64,000 nucleotides of DNA from CAWBOV01 sp963790525 (GCA_963790525.1 CAWBOV010000005.1:186001-250000), one strand, 5' to 3'; counted from the first letter of the stretch, positions 1 through 8,986 are shown. Made by a program: numbers and translations. The notes: generated from the sequence alone by a model not told the origin.

Positions 1-309
1 AGGGTCGGCCAGGACGGCGGCGGCCTCGGCAGCGATCCACTCGGGGCGCAGTGTCAGGTTGACGAACCCCGGGCCGCTGATCTCGACGCCGGAGCAGATC
101 TCGGCGACGTCGAGGTGCTCGACGAAGGATGCGGCCACCTCGCGCGGCGGGCGCCCCACCCGCTTCGCCAGCCCCAGCGCGGCGTTGACCTGCACGTCGG
201 CGAACTGGGACGCCCGGATCACCGGGTCGGCGGACGCGAACTCGGGTCCCAGGGCAGCGGCGAACGCCGCGTGCAGCCGGGGCGTGAGGACCTCCGACGC
301 GCGGCTCAC
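1..309 (-). CDS. argS: Arginyl-tRNA synthetase, N-terminal 103 residues (runs off the window)
   Basis: Charges tRNA-Arg in the cytoplasm. Only the N-terminal additional domain is present: read from a GTG at 309, the frame stays open to base 1 (103 codons). It contains the ArgS features FADVQVNAALGLAKRVGRPP (about residues 36-55) and ISGPGFVNLTL (about 81-91), where family members usually read Y/F-x-N-A-x-L-x-L-A-K and GPGFINL. The catalytic domain lies beyond the edge. The gene follows hemB on the same strand with a 30-nt gap. An ATG slightly upstream meets a stop after five codons, so the GTG is the only sensible start. Identification rests on these motifs. Confidence 0.8.
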   Translation of the reverse strand, partial: MSRASEVLTPRLHAAFAAALGPEFASADPVIRASQFADVQVNAALGLAKRVGRPPREVAASFVEHLDVAEICSGVEISGPGFVNLTLRPEWIAAEAAAVLADP

Positions 310-339
310 GAGGCCGCGGTCATTCGGCCGACCGTCCCG

Positions 340-1341
340 TCATTCGGCCAGCCACCCGGCGACCTCGGTGGCCCAGTACGTCAGGATCACCGACGCGCCG
401 GCCCGGCGGATCGAGGTGAGCGTCTCCATGATCACCCGGCGCCGGTCCAGCCACCCGCGCTCCACCGCCGCCTCCACCATCGCGTACTCGCCGCTGATCT
501 GGTACGCCGCCACCGGGACCGGTGACGCGTCGGCGACGGCGCGCAGGATGTCGAGATACGGCAGCGCGGGCTTGACCATCACCAGGTCGGCTCCCTCGGC
601 GACGTCCAGCGCGACCTCGAGCAGCGCCTCGTCGACGCTGCGCGCGCCGTCCTGCTGGTAGGTCATCCGGTCGCCGGTGAGCGAGGAGCCGACGGCCTCG
701 CGGAACGGACCGTAGAACCCCGACGTGTACTTGGGGGCGTAGCCCAGGATGCCGACGTCGACGTGCCCGGCCGCGTCCAGCGCCGCGCGGACGACACCGA
801 CCTGGCCGTCCATCATCCCGCTGGTGCCGAGCAGGTGGGCGCCGGCCTCGGCCTGGGCCAGCCCCATCGAGGCGTAGCGCAGCAGGGTCGCGTCGTTGTC
901 CACGCTGCCGTCCGCGGCGAGCACGCCGCAGTGGCCGTGATCGGTGAACTCGTCCAGGCACAGATCGGACATCAGGACGACGGAATCCCCGAGCTCAGCC
1001 GACAGGCGGCGCAGCGCCACGTTCAGGATGCCCTCGGGGTCATCGGCACCGGACCCGCGCGCGTCCTTCGCCACCGGCACCCCGAAGATCATCAGCCCGC
1101 CGACCCCCGCCTCGGTGGCCTCCGCGGCCGCCTTCGTGAGGGAGTCGAGCGTGTGCTGGACGACGCCGGGCATCGACGAGATCGCGACCGGCTCCGAGAT
1201 GCCCTCGCGCACGAACATCGGCAGCACGAGGTCCGACGGCGCCAGGCGCACATCGGTGACCAGCCGGCGCAGCGCCGCGTTGGCGCGCAACCGACGCGGC
1301 CGCGAGACCGGGAAACCAGGGGTGGGCGGCAGTGAACTCAC
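340..1341 (-). CDS. hemB: Porphobilinogen synthase (delta-aminolevulinic acid dehydratase)
   Basis: Condenses two 5-aminolevulinate molecules to porphobilinogen, the second committed step of haem/corrin synthesis in the cytosol. The 333-residue product has the family signatures: RPRRLRANAALRRLV near the N-terminus, LVLPMFVREG, DLCLDEFTDHGHCGV (metal and active-site region), YAPKYTSGFYGPFREA with the first Schiff-base lysine, and MVKPALPYLD with the second. I chose GTG 1341 over the longer upstream frame because it gives the normal length and has TAGCGT 7 nt upstream, a leaderless-type -10. It is separated from the rex-hemACD operon by the enoyl-CoA hydratase gene on the other strand and probably has its own promoter. 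Confidence 0.95.
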   Translation of the reverse strand: MSSLPPTPGFPVSRPRRLRANAALRRLVTDVRLAPSDLVLPMFVREGISEPVAISSMPGVVQHTLDSLTKAAAEATEAGVGGLMIFGVPVAKDARGSGADDPEGILNVALRRLSAELGDSVVLMSDLCLDEFTDHGHCGVLAADGSVDNDATLLRYASMGLAQAEAGAHLLGTSGMMDGQVGVVRAALDAAGHVDVGILGYAPKYTSGFYGPFREAVGSSLTGDRMTYQQDGARSVDEALLEVALDVAEGADLVMVKPALPYLDILRAVADASPVPVAAYQISGEYAMVEAAVERGWLDRRRVIMETLTSIRRAGASVILTYWATEVAGWLAE

Positions 1342-1348
1342 CCCGAAG

Positions 1349-1354
1349 ACGCTA
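1349..1354 (-). promoter_or_regulatory. Candidate leaderless -10 box of hemB
   Basis: TAGCGT ends 7 nt before the GTG start of hemB and there is no Shine-Dalgarno sequence in between. This geometry is the usual one for leaderless actinobacterial genes. Transcription start is inferred, not seen. Confidence 0.4.
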
Positions 1355-1406
1355 CGCCGACCGGCTATGTTGAGACCAACTTGCGTAAGTCTCGACGAGG
1401 AGCGAC

Positions 1407-2171
1407 ATGGACGACCTGCTGCTGGACCGCGCCGACCGGGTACTGACCCTGACACTGAACCGCCCACAGGCACGGAACTCGCTGAACACCGACCTCATCG
1501 CCGCGCTGGTGGAGGCGCTGACCGCCGCCGACAGCGACCCCGGCGTCGACGTGCTCGTGCTGACCGGTGCCGACCCGGTCTTCTGCGCCGGCCTGGACCT
1601 GCGCGAACTCGAACCGGGCGGGTCGATGGACATCAGCGCGCTGACCCACCTCGGCAATCCCTGGCCGACCCTGTCCAAGCCGCTCATCGGCGCGATCAAC
1701 GGTGCCGCCGTCACCGGCGGGCTGGAGCTGGCGCTGCGCTGCGACATCCTCATCGCCAGCGAGCGCGCCCGCTTCGGCGACAGCCACGCCCGCCTGGGGA
1801 TCATGCCGTTCTGGGGCCTGACGGCCGCCCTCCCGGCGCAGGTCGGCCTGCGCGAGGCGCTCGTGATGAGCCTGAGCGGCAACTTCATGTCCGCCGAGCG
1901 CGCCCACCAGCTCGGCCTGGTCGCCGAGGTCACCGCCCACGCCGACGTCCTGCCCCGCGCGCAGCACCTCGCCGCCGACATCGCCTCCAGCGACCAGGCG
2001 GCCGTCCGGGCATTCCTGGCGAGCTATCGCAGCGCCGTCGCCACGGACCAGGCGAGCACGCTGGCGGCCGAGCAGACCGCCGCGCTGGCCTGGCAGGGCA
2101 GCGGCTTCGGCGCCGAGGAGTTCGCGGCCCGGCGCGCCGCTGTCACCGCGCGGGGCCGCACCCAGAAGTAG
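1407..2171 (+). CDS. Enoyl-CoA hydratase/isomerase (crotonase family)
   Basis: Predicted cytosolic crotonase-fold enzyme acting on acyl-CoA thioesters, 254 residues, the usual length. The CoA-binding and oxyanion segments are clear: VFCAGLDLRELE (about 56-67) and GAINGAAVTGGLELALRCDI (about 94-113), followed by FGDSHARLGIMPFWG. The position that holds the first catalytic Glu in true hydratases is not obviously Glu, as in several actinobacterial EchA1-like proteins, so the precise reaction is open. GAGGAG lies 5-10 nt before the ATG. It diverges from hemB and converges on the cobA/hemD gene (5-nt gap), splitting the haem genes into two units. Substrate unknown. Confidence 0.85.
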   Translation: MDDLLLDRADRVLTLTLNRPQARNSLNTDLIAALVEALTAADSDPGVDVLVLTGADPVFCAGLDLRELEPGGSMDISALTHLGNPWPTLSKPLIGAINGAAVTGGLELALRCDILIASERARFGDSHARLGIMPFWGLTAALPAQVGLREALVMSLSGNFMSAERAHQLGLVAEVTAHADVLPRAQHLAADIASSDQAAVRAFLASYRSAVATDQASTLAAEQTAALAWQGSGFGAEEFAARRAAVTARGRTQK

Positions 2172-2176
2172 CGCTC

Positions 2177-3733
2177 CTAGCGGGCCGCGCGGCGCGAGGA
2201 CGCCCGGGCCGCCTTCTTCGCGGCAGCCTCGGCGGCCTTCTCCCGCTCCTCCTCGGCGCGGCGCACCGCGAACTCCGCGAGCGCCTCGACCATCGCCGGC
2301 ACCGTCGAGGTCTCCGCCTGCACGTCGACCCGCAGCCCGAACTCGGCAGCGGTGGCGGCGGTGGCGGGGCCGATCGCGACGACGACGGTCTTGGCGTGCG
2401 GCTTGCCGGCGATGCCGACGAGGTTGCGCACCGTCGAGGAGGAGGTGAAGCACACCGCCTGGAAGCCGCCGGACTTGATCGCATCCCGGATGGACGCAGC
2501 CGGCGGAGCCGCCCGCACCGTCCGGTACGCGGTGACGTCGTCGATGGCCCAGCCCCGTTCACGCAGGCCGGCCGCCAGCGTCTCCGTGGCGATGTCCGCG
2601 CGCGGGAGCAGCACCCGGTCGATCGGGTCCAGGACGTCGTCGTAGGGCGGGAACTCCTGCAGGAGCCCGTCGCTGGACTGCTCGCCGGACGGGACGAGCT
2701 CCGGGTTGATGCCGAAGGCGCGCACGGCGTCGGCCGTGGCCTCCCCCACGCAGGCGATCTTGACGCCGGCGAAGGCGCGCGCGTCGAGCCCGAACTCGGC
2801 GAACTTCTCCCAGACAGCGCGCACGGCGTTCGTCGAGGTGAACACGACCCACTCGTAGCGGCCGGTGACCAGGCCCTTGATCGCGCGTTCCATCTGGGTC
2901 GGCGTCCGGGGCGGCTCGACGGCGATCGTCGGCACCTCCACCGGGACCGCGCCGTGCGAGCGCAGCAGGTCGCTCATCTGCCCGGCCTGGTCCTTGGTCC
3001 GCGGGACCAGCACCTTCCAGCCGTACAGCGGGCGGGACTCCCACCAGCCGAGCTTCTCCCGCTGGCCGACGGCCTTGCCGATGGCGAGCACGATCGCGCC
3101 GCTCATGCCGGTGATCGCGAGTTCGATCTCGCCCAGCGTCCCGATGACGGTCTGCTGCGCGGTCGTGGTCCCGGCGGTGATGACCGCGACAGGGGTGTCG
3201 GGCTTCACGCCACCGGAGACCAGTTGCTCGCCGAAGCGCGGCGCGTCGGACACCGTCAGCGTCACGATCAGGGTGCCGGGAGCCGAGGAGAGCGCGTCGA
3301 TGTCGAGGGGCGCGTCCTCCCGGACGTCGACCTCGGTGTGGACCGCCCCGACGGGGATACCGGCGTAGGTGGCGGCGCCGACGCCGGCACCGACGCCGGG
3401 GACGACCTCGAACGGGACGACGGTCCGCGCGATCGCGGTGACCTCGCGCAGCACACCGTCCGACGTCAGCGGGTCACCGGCCACCAGGCGCACCACGTTC
3501 AGCCCGTTGCGGGCCTCGGTGAGGACGCTCTTGGCGTTGTCGGCGGGATTCGCGCTCGCCGTGCGGAGATCGGCCGCGCCCAGCGCGGTGATCGACTCGG
3601 GTATGTGCCCGTCGGCGATCACCACCTCGGCGCTGCGCAGTGCGGTCAATGCCCTCGCCGGGAGCAGGTCCGGGTCACCCGGTCCGGCTCCGACGAACGT
3701 CACTCGGCCAACAGTCTTGCGGGCTCGGGTCAT
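2177..3733 (-). CDS. hemD: Fused uroporphyrinogen-III C-methyltransferase / uroporphyrinogen-III synthase
   Basis: A two-domain protein of 518 residues. Residues about 8-245 are a SAM-dependent tetrapyrrole methylase (VGAGPGDPDLL nucleotide loop, VVRLVAGDP, VVPGVGAG), and about 250-480 are a HemD domain (VFTSTNAVRAVWE, GEATADAVRAFG, CFTSSSTVRNLVG) that closes hydroxymethylbilane to uroporphyrinogen III. The fusion is normal in actinobacteria and lets one protein feed both haem and sirohaem/cobalamin. The last ~30 residues are an unusual charged Ala/Lys/Glu/Arg tail (REKAAEAAAKKAARASSRRA). The methylase half has diverged from CobA (motifs are less perfect), so its activity is less certain. Start overlaps the hemC stop by ATGA. 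Confidence 0.92.
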   Translation of the reverse strand: MTRARKTVGRVTFVGAGPGDPDLLPARALTALRSAEVVIADGHIPESITALGAADLRTASANPADNAKSVLTEARNGLNVVRLVAGDPLTSDGVLREVTAIARTVVPFEVVPGVGAGVGAATYAGIPVGAVHTEVDVREDAPLDIDALSSAPGTLIVTLTVSDAPRFGEQLVSGGVKPDTPVAVITAGTTTAQQTVIGTLGEIELAITGMSGAIVLAIGKAVGQREKLGWWESRPLYGWKVLVPRTKDQAGQMSDLLRSHGAVPVEVPTIAVEPPRTPTQMERAIKGLVTGRYEWVVFTSTNAVRAVWEKFAEFGLDARAFAGVKIACVGEATADAVRAFGINPELVPSGEQSSDGLLQEFPPYDDVLDPIDRVLLPRADIATETLAAGLRERGWAIDDVTAYRTVRAAPPAASIRDAIKSGGFQAVCFTSSSTVRNLVGIAGKPHAKTVVVAIGPATAATAAEFGLRVDVQAETSTVPAMVEALAEFAVRRAEEEREKAAEAAAKKAARASSRRAAR

Positions 3734-4653
3734 GTCGGGCGCTCCATCATCGTCTCCGCGCCTGCAGCGATCAGGTCGGCTGCGAGCAGCCTGCCGATCG
3801 CCTCGGCATCCGATATCGATCCGGTCGCCGACAACCGGACGGCATCGCTGCCGTCCGCTGCCGTGACCGAACCACGTAGGTAGATCTCAGGTCCGTCGTC
3901 GCCCAGGCCGATCTCTGCCAGGCCGCCGATCGGGGAACTGCACCCGGCTTCGAGGGCGGTGAGCAGAGCGCGTTCGCTCTGCACGGCCGCCCGCGTGTCC
4001 GGGTCGTCCAGCGGCGCCAGTTTTTCCAGCGTCGCGAAGTCATCCGCCCTGCACTCGACGGCGAGCGCGCCCTGCGCGGGCGCGGGCAGCACCTGCAGCG
4101 GGTCGAGCACCTCGGTCACGAGCGCGGCGCGGCCGAGCCGGCGCAACCCCGCGTAGGCCAGCACCACGGCGTCGAGCGCACCGCTGGTGACCTGGGCGAG
4201 CCGGGAGTCCACGTTGCCGCGGATCGGGACGATCTCCAGGCCCATGCCGAGCGCGCGGATCTGGGCGGCGCGGCGGGGCGAGCCGGTGCCGACGCGGGAA
4301 CCCTCGGGCAGCTCGCCGAGAGTCAGTCCGTCCCGGGCGACGAGGGCGTCGCGCGGGTCGTCGCGCAGCGGCACCGCGGCCAGCGCGATGCCGGGAGCGG
4401 GGAGGGTCGGCAGGTCCTTGTAGGAGTGCACGGCGACGTCGATCGAGCCGGCGAGCAGTGCCTCCCGCAGCGCGGAGACGAACACCCCGGTGCCACCGAT
4501 CTGTGCCAGCGCGGCACTGGACCGGTCGCCCTCGGTGGAGATCGTGATCACCGTGGTCGGCGTCGCGCCCAGCGCGTCGGTCACCAACCCGGTCTGGGTG
4601 CGGGCCAGCAGGCTGGCGCGCGTGCCCACGCGCAACGTCCCGACGGCGGTCAT
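3730..4653 (-). CDS. hemC: Hydroxymethylbilane synthase (porphobilinogen deaminase)
   Basis: Polymerises four porphobilinogens to hydroxymethylbilane on a covalently bound dipyrromethane cofactor. The 307-residue protein shows LRVGTRASLLARTQT at the N-terminus, STEGDRSSAALAQIGGTGVF, the substrate-binding VAVHSYKDLPT, VGTGSPRRAAQI, IRGNVDSRLAQV, and LEAGCSSPIGG, whose Cys carries the cofactor. ATG 4653 overlaps the hemA stop (ATGA), and its own stop overlaps the hemD start (ATGA), so hemA, hemC and hemD are translationally coupled. Regulation is presumably through the Rex operator upstream of the operon. Confidence 0.97.
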   Translation of the reverse strand: MTAVGTLRVGTRASLLARTQTGLVTDALGATPTTVITISTEGDRSSAALAQIGGTGVFVSALREALLAGSIDVAVHSYKDLPTLPAPGIALAAVPLRDDPRDALVARDGLTLGELPEGSRVGTGSPRRAAQIRALGMGLEIVPIRGNVDSRLAQVTSGALDAVVLAYAGLRRLGRAALVTEVLDPLQVLPAPAQGALAVECRADDFATLEKLAPLDDPDTRAAVQSERALLTALEAGCSSPIGGLAEIGLGDDGPEIYLRGSVTAADGSDAVRLSATGSISDAEAIGRLLAADLIAAGAETMMERPT

Positions 4654-5984
4654 CGGGGGCCGCCGCCCTCGGCGAGATCGCCGCGCACGGGCGGGCGCTC
4701 GACCCGCACGGCGACGACGGACTCGGCACTGGCCGGGTCGAGGTCGAACAACGCCCGCAGCGCCGCCGCGTAGCGGTCCCCGTCGGGGGTGGCGGCGAGC
4801 TCCTTGACGCGGACGGTCGGGGCGTGCAGGACCTTCTCGACCGCGCGGCGGACGGCCGCGGCGACCTCCGTGCGGGCACCGACGTCCAGATCCGGCAGGC
4901 GGCCGTCCAGGCGGCGCAGCTCGGCGTCGATCACCTGCGCGGCACGGGCGCGCAGCGCGGTGACCGTGGGGGCGACGGCAAGTTGCTGCTGCTCGTCGAG
5001 GTAAGCGGCCAGGCGGGCGGTGACGATGGCCGTGGCGGCCTCGACCTCGGTGTCGCTGACCATCGCTCCGGCCTCGCGCAGAGCGGTGAGGTCGATGTAG
5101 TGGACGCCCGCGAGCGCGGCGACACCCGGGTGGACGTCGCGCGGGAGCGCCAGATCCAGCACGGCCAGCGGCCGCTCGCCCCGCGGTGCGATGTCCGCGG
5201 GGGTCAGCACGATGCCGGTGGCGCCGGTGCAGCTGATCAGTACGTCGGCGGCGGCGATCTCCGCGCGCAGCCCGGCGTGGTCGTCGTAGGAGACCGCGCG
5301 GCCACCGACTGCGCGCGCGACGCGGATCGCGGATTCGGCGCTGCGGTTGGTCACCACGATCTCGCCGACGCCGCGGCGGCCGGCGGTGGCCGCGGAGAGG
5401 GCGCCCATGGATCCGGCGCCGACGATGAGGACCGAGCGCCCGGCGAGCCCGCCCAGGACCTCCTCGGCGCGGTCGAGCGCGACCGACACGATGGACGCGC
5501 CGGCCCGGTCGATCCCGGTGTCGCTGTGCACGCTCTTGCCCGTGCGCAGGGCGGCCTGGACCAGGTCGTGCAGCACCCGCCCGACGGTCGTGGCCTCGGT
5601 GCCGGTCGCGTAGGCGGTCCGCAGCTGTCCCAGGATCTGGGACTCGCCCACGACCATCGAGTCCAGCCCCGACGCGACGGAGAAGAGGTGCTCGACGGCG
5701 GCCTCGGCGAAGTGGACGTACAGGTGATCGCCGAGTTCGGCGACACCCGCTCCGGCGATGCGGGCGAGCAGGCCGCTGATGTCGGCCAGCGCGGGGTGGA
5801 ATCGTGAGACGTCGGCGTAGATCTCGACGCGGTTGCACGTCGACAGGATCATCACTTCGCTGATCGACTCGGCGGAGACGAGTTCCTCGAGCAGCTTCGG
5901 GATGTCCGCGGCCGGGATCGACAGCTGCTCCAGCACGGGGACGGGGGCGGTGCGGTGGGACAGGCCCACGGTCAGCAGGGTCAT
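4650..5984 (-). CDS. hemA: Glutamyl-tRNA reductase
   Basis: Reduces glutamyl-tRNA-Glu to glutamate-1-semialdehyde with NADPH, the first step of the C5 haem pathway. The 444-residue protein starts MTLLTVGLSHRTAPVPVLEQ, carries the catalytic Cys in MILSTCNRVEIYA (about residue 50), VVGESQILGQLRTAY, and a Rossmann segment VLIVGAGSMGALSA. The start overlaps the rex stop (CAATGACC) and the stop overlaps the hemC start, so it is inside the rex-hemACD operon. Length and all motifs are intact, in contrast to rex immediately upstream, which is broken by indels. Confidence 0.97.
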   Translation of the reverse strand: MTLLTVGLSHRTAPVPVLEQLSIPAADIPKLLEELVSAESISEVMILSTCNRVEIYADVSRFHPALADISGLLARIAGAGVAELGDHLYVHFAEAAVEHLFSVASGLDSMVVGESQILGQLRTAYATGTEATTVGRVLHDLVQAALRTGKSVHSDTGIDRAGASIVSVALDRAEEVLGGLAGRSVLIVGAGSMGALSAATAGRRGVGEIVVTNRSAESAIRVARAVGGRAVSYDDHAGLRAEIAAADVLISCTGATGIVLTPADIAPRGERPLAVLDLALPRDVHPGVAALAGVHYIDLTALREAGAMVSDTEVEAATAIVTARLAAYLDEQQQLAVAPTVTALRARAAQVIDAELRRLDGRLPDLDVGARTEVAAAVRRAVEKVLHAPTVRVKELAATPDGDRYAAALRALFDLDPASAESVVAVRVERPPVRGDLAEGGGPR

Positions 5985-6770
5985 TGCTGGCCACCGGCGC
6001 TGGCGGTGAGGTCGGCCATCTCGCGGGCCTTGCGCTGCTCGTGGAAGGACAGGATCTGCAGCTCGGCGGCCAGGTCGACCTTGCGCACGTCGATGTGGTC
6101 GGGCACGGACGAGGACGGTCGGGGCGAAGTTCAGGATGGCGGTGACGCCGGCCTCGGCGAGGCGGTCGCAGACGTCCTGCGCGGCACTGGCCGGCGTGGC
6201 GATCACGGCGATCGAGATGCCCTCGGTGCGGACGACCTCGGCCAGCTCGTCGATGTGGCGCACGGGCAGGCCGACGAGCGTCGTGCCGACGCGCGCGGGG
6301 TCGGCGTCGAGCAGGGCCGCGATGTGGAAGCCGCGCGAGCTGAAGCCGCCGTAGCCGGCCAGCGCCTGCCCGAGGTTGCCGACGCCGATCAGGGCGACCG
6401 GTGGTGCTCGCGCCAGGCCGAGCGTGCTGGCATCTGAGCGATCAGCGACGCGTACGCTGTAGCCGACCCCGCGCACGCCGTAGGAGCCAGGTGGGAGAGA
6501 TCCTTGCGGAGCTTGGCCGAGTTGACGCCCGGCGGCGATCGCGAGTTCCTCGGAGGAGACCGTCTCGACGCCGCGCTCCTCGAACGAGGCCGATGGCACG
6601 CGCAGGTAGGTCGCCAGTCGGGCGACGGTGGCGTCCGGGCACCGAACGCGGAATCGCGTCGCCGCCCGCGCCTGGCAGGCGCTGATGCGACGTGCAGCGG
6701 TGCACGGCGCCTGACGTCGCTGATCCGGGCGCGGCGCATCGTCGCCAGGCACCTCGAAACGCGTCGTCAT
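5981..6770 (-). CDS. rex: Redox-sensing transcriptional repressor Rex (frame broken by indels)
   Basis: Rex senses the NADH/NAD+ ratio and represses respiratory and haem genes when NADH is low. Pieces in different frames reconstruct one protein: CPDATVARLATYLR and ERGVETVSSEELAIAAG, then VNSAKLRKDLSHL (winged-helix DNA-binding), GSYGVRGVGY, the NADH loop VALIGVGNLGQALAGYGGF, IAVIATPASAAQDVCDRL, and a C-terminus ending LTASAGGQQ. Frame changes lie near 6655, 6530, 6490, 6430-6460 and 6110-6120. At 6530 one extra base restores GVNSAKLRKD when removed. Because hemA downstream is intact and Rex is complete in composition, I read these as sequence errors. The exact start is uncertain (6770 or nearer 6705). 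The gene lies about 100 bp downstream of a perfect Rex operator and is probably autoregulated. Confidence 0.85.
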
Positions 6771-6867
6771 GGCACTCCCCGGGGCGAGAGCGGGGTCGAT
6801 TTCACGACCCCAGAACGGGCTCCGACCGGGCTGTGGTAAGAGCCTTCTGTAACGAGGACGCTACGCG

Positions 6868-6887
6868 TTTGTGAATGGCTTCACAAA
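6868..6887. promoter_or_regulatory. Rex operator (ROP box) upstream of rex-hemACD
   Basis: The sequence TTTGTGAATGGCTTCACAAA is a perfect 20-bp palindrome around a 4-bp centre. Its core TGTGAA-N4-TTCACA matches the known streptomycete Rex-operator pattern. It sits about 100 bp upstream of rex and about 60 bp downstream of the glutaredoxin-like gene on the same strand, so it should give Rex control of its own gene and the haem genes. Confidence 0.85.
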
Positions 6888-6947
6888 TCGCTGCGCGATC
6901 TGCTATGAGGGCTCGAAAGCCAACGATTGCGGAGGTTTCCGCGTCCG

Positions 6948-7233
6948 TCAGACCCGCACGAGGGTGGAGCGCCGTGCCCCCGGCCGTCGAGCAGGATCGA
7001 GCCGCGCGATCTCCGGTCGCCAGTAGCCGTGCTCATGCCGTCGACCAGGATCACCGGCACGCGATCGCCGTCGACTTGGCGCGCGGGGTCGGCGTCGACG
7101 TCCACGTGGTCCAGCCGAAGCCGAGTTCGGAGCTCATCGGCGACCGCGTCTCGGCCTCCTGGCACAGATGGCAGCCGGCCCGGGTCACGACGGTCACGAC
7201 CGGCCTCGGCCGGTGCTCGGCGGCCTCACCCAT
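6948..7233 (-). CDS. Glutaredoxin-like (DUF836) thiol protein (frame broken by indels)
   Basis: Small thioredoxin-fold redox protein. The N-terminal part reads MGEAAEHRPRPVVTVVTRAG then CHLCQEAE, with the CxxC redox motif. The sequence continues in a second frame as VADELRTRLRLDHVDVDADP and DGDRVPVILVDG (cis-Pro region VPV), and in a third frame as EHGYWRPEIARLDPARRPG ending at TGA 6948-6950. The two frame changes are near 7148 and 7036. Together they give the normal ~95-residue length of the family, which often sits next to rex. Its start overlaps the probable end of the AMP-ligase gene. Confidence 0.7.
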
Positions 7234-8837
7234 CCTGGTCCCCGGCCGCGCCCGCGAACCGGCCTCGGCGCGCAGCTGCCACTTCTTGACCTTGCCGGTG
7301 AGGGTGTACGGCAGTGACTGGACGATCTCGAGCTGGCGCGGCAGCTTGAACCGGCCAGCGACGCGCGACGCGCTCGCCAGCAGGTCGTCGGGCGTCGAGC
7401 ACGTGCCCTGGCATCGGCGACGACGTAGCGCGCGCACCGCCTCGCCGCGTCGTTCGCGTCGGGCGACGCCGAGCACGGCCACGGCGGCGACGCTCTCGTG
7501 CCTGCGCAGCACCTCTTCGACCTCGGCCGGGTAGACGTTGAAGCCGTTCACCAGCACCAGTTCCGAATCCCGGCCGACGAGAACCAGGTCGCCGTCATCG
7601 TCGACGTAGCCGAGGTCGCCGGTGACGAACCAGCCGTCGGCGTCCGGGCCGTCGTTGCCGTCGGGCCAGTAGCCGGAGAACAGATTCGCCCCGCGTACGG
7701 CGAGCTGCCCCGGGTCGTCGTCCTCGACGGGCTCGCCGTCGGGGTCGAGCAGTTCGACCTCCACGCCCGGCAGCGGCGCGCCGACCGAACCGGCCTTGGG
7801 CATGGCCAGACCGGCTCGTTCCGTCGGCGCGCACCGCGTTCAGGGCGACGACCGGCGCGGCCTCGGTCATTCCGTAACCCTCGTGCAGGGCGATGCCGGC
7901 GTCGGCGTAGGCGCCGCACCAGGTGCGGTTCCAGGGGCGCCGAACCCGACAGCGCGAACCGGACGCCGTGGAGCGCCTGCGGGAAGGTCGCCGCCCGGGC
8001 CCAGGCGGCGAACATCGCCGGCGCGCCGAGCAGCACGCTGACACCCTCCTGCCCGACCAGGCGCAGCGTCTCCACGGTGTCGAACCGGTCGACGAGCACC
8101 GCGGTCGCCGCCTGCTTGAGCACCATGCCCAGCGCCGCGTTCAGGCCGTAGATGTGGCACAGCGGCACGGGCAGCAGGACGACGTCGTTGACCGACAGCA
8201 GGGACGGCCGGATGGAGCTGACCTGGTCCACGTTGGCGATCAGCGCGCGGTGGGAGAGCATCGCGCCCTTCGGAACCCCGCTGGTGCCGCTGGTGTACAG
8301 CAGCACCGCGATGTCCTCGCCGGCCCTCGTCTGCGGGGCGTCGGGGCCGCCGGCCGCGAGGAGGGCGTCGAGGGTCGTCGCACCGTCGGGCTCGTCGGCC
8401 CCGCTGCCGCCGAGGTGCGGGAACGCCACCACGACGCGGTCGAGCTCGGGCAGGTCCGCGACCAGCTGCGCCGCCGCCGTGATCGCCGGGACCGATGAGG
8501 TCACCAGGATCCGCGCGCCGCTGTCGGCCAGCACCTGCCGCAGCTCCGGCACCGTGTAGGTCGGGTTGACCGGGACGACGATCTGGTCGGCTCGCAGCGC
8601 GCCCAGGTACACCTCGATGAAGCTGATCGAACTGCCCAGTGCCAGGGCGAGCCGGTCGCCCGGGCGCGCGCCGGCGCCCCGCAGGGCGGCCGCGTGCGCC
8701 CGCACCCGCTGCTCCAGCTGCGTCCAGGAGATCCGCCGCTCCGCGTCGACGAACGCCCAGCGATCCGGGGTGCGCGCCGCCGCCTCGCTCACGAGGTCGG
8801 GGATCGTGCCCACGCCCACCACTGGAAGGTCCGACAT
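7226..8837 (-). CDS. AMP-dependent acyl-CoA synthetase/ligase (frame broken by indels)
   Basis: Predicted ATP-dependent carboxylate activation to an acyl-adenylate and CoA thioester. The N-terminal half has the P-loop-like VLLYTSGTSGVPKGAMLSH and PLCHIYGLNAALGMVL. After a frame change near 7910 it continues YADAGIALHEGYGMTEAAPV, and after another near 7805 VGAPLPGVEVELLDPDG, GWFVTGDLGYVDDDGDLVL and GFNVYPAEVEEVLRRHESV. Small compensating shifts lie near 7425 and 7400, before the C-terminal lysine segment LPYTLTGKVKKWQLRA. ATG 8837 is chosen over 8846 because GGGGAGG lies about 9 nt before it but abuts the earlier ATG. The stop is probably TGA 7226-7228, overlapping the next start. Substrate unknown. 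Confidence 0.8.
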
Positions 8838-8986
8838 AGCGGCCATCCTCCCCGGTGAACGCCTCGCGCACCAGCGACGGGCCCGGAGGGGCGCGCGGCG
8901 CGGATCGTGGGCGATGGCGACCTACCTGACTGGCGGGTAACGTCCAGGCGGCCCACCCACCCGTCCCCCCGGCTCCCGCGAGACAT

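Noticed and set aside
944..3883. A 979-codon plus-strand frame through hemB, the enoyl-CoA hydratase and the cobA/hemD gene
   Set aside because: Low-complexity Arg/Gly/Asp translation without domain signals, overlapping three well-supported genes.
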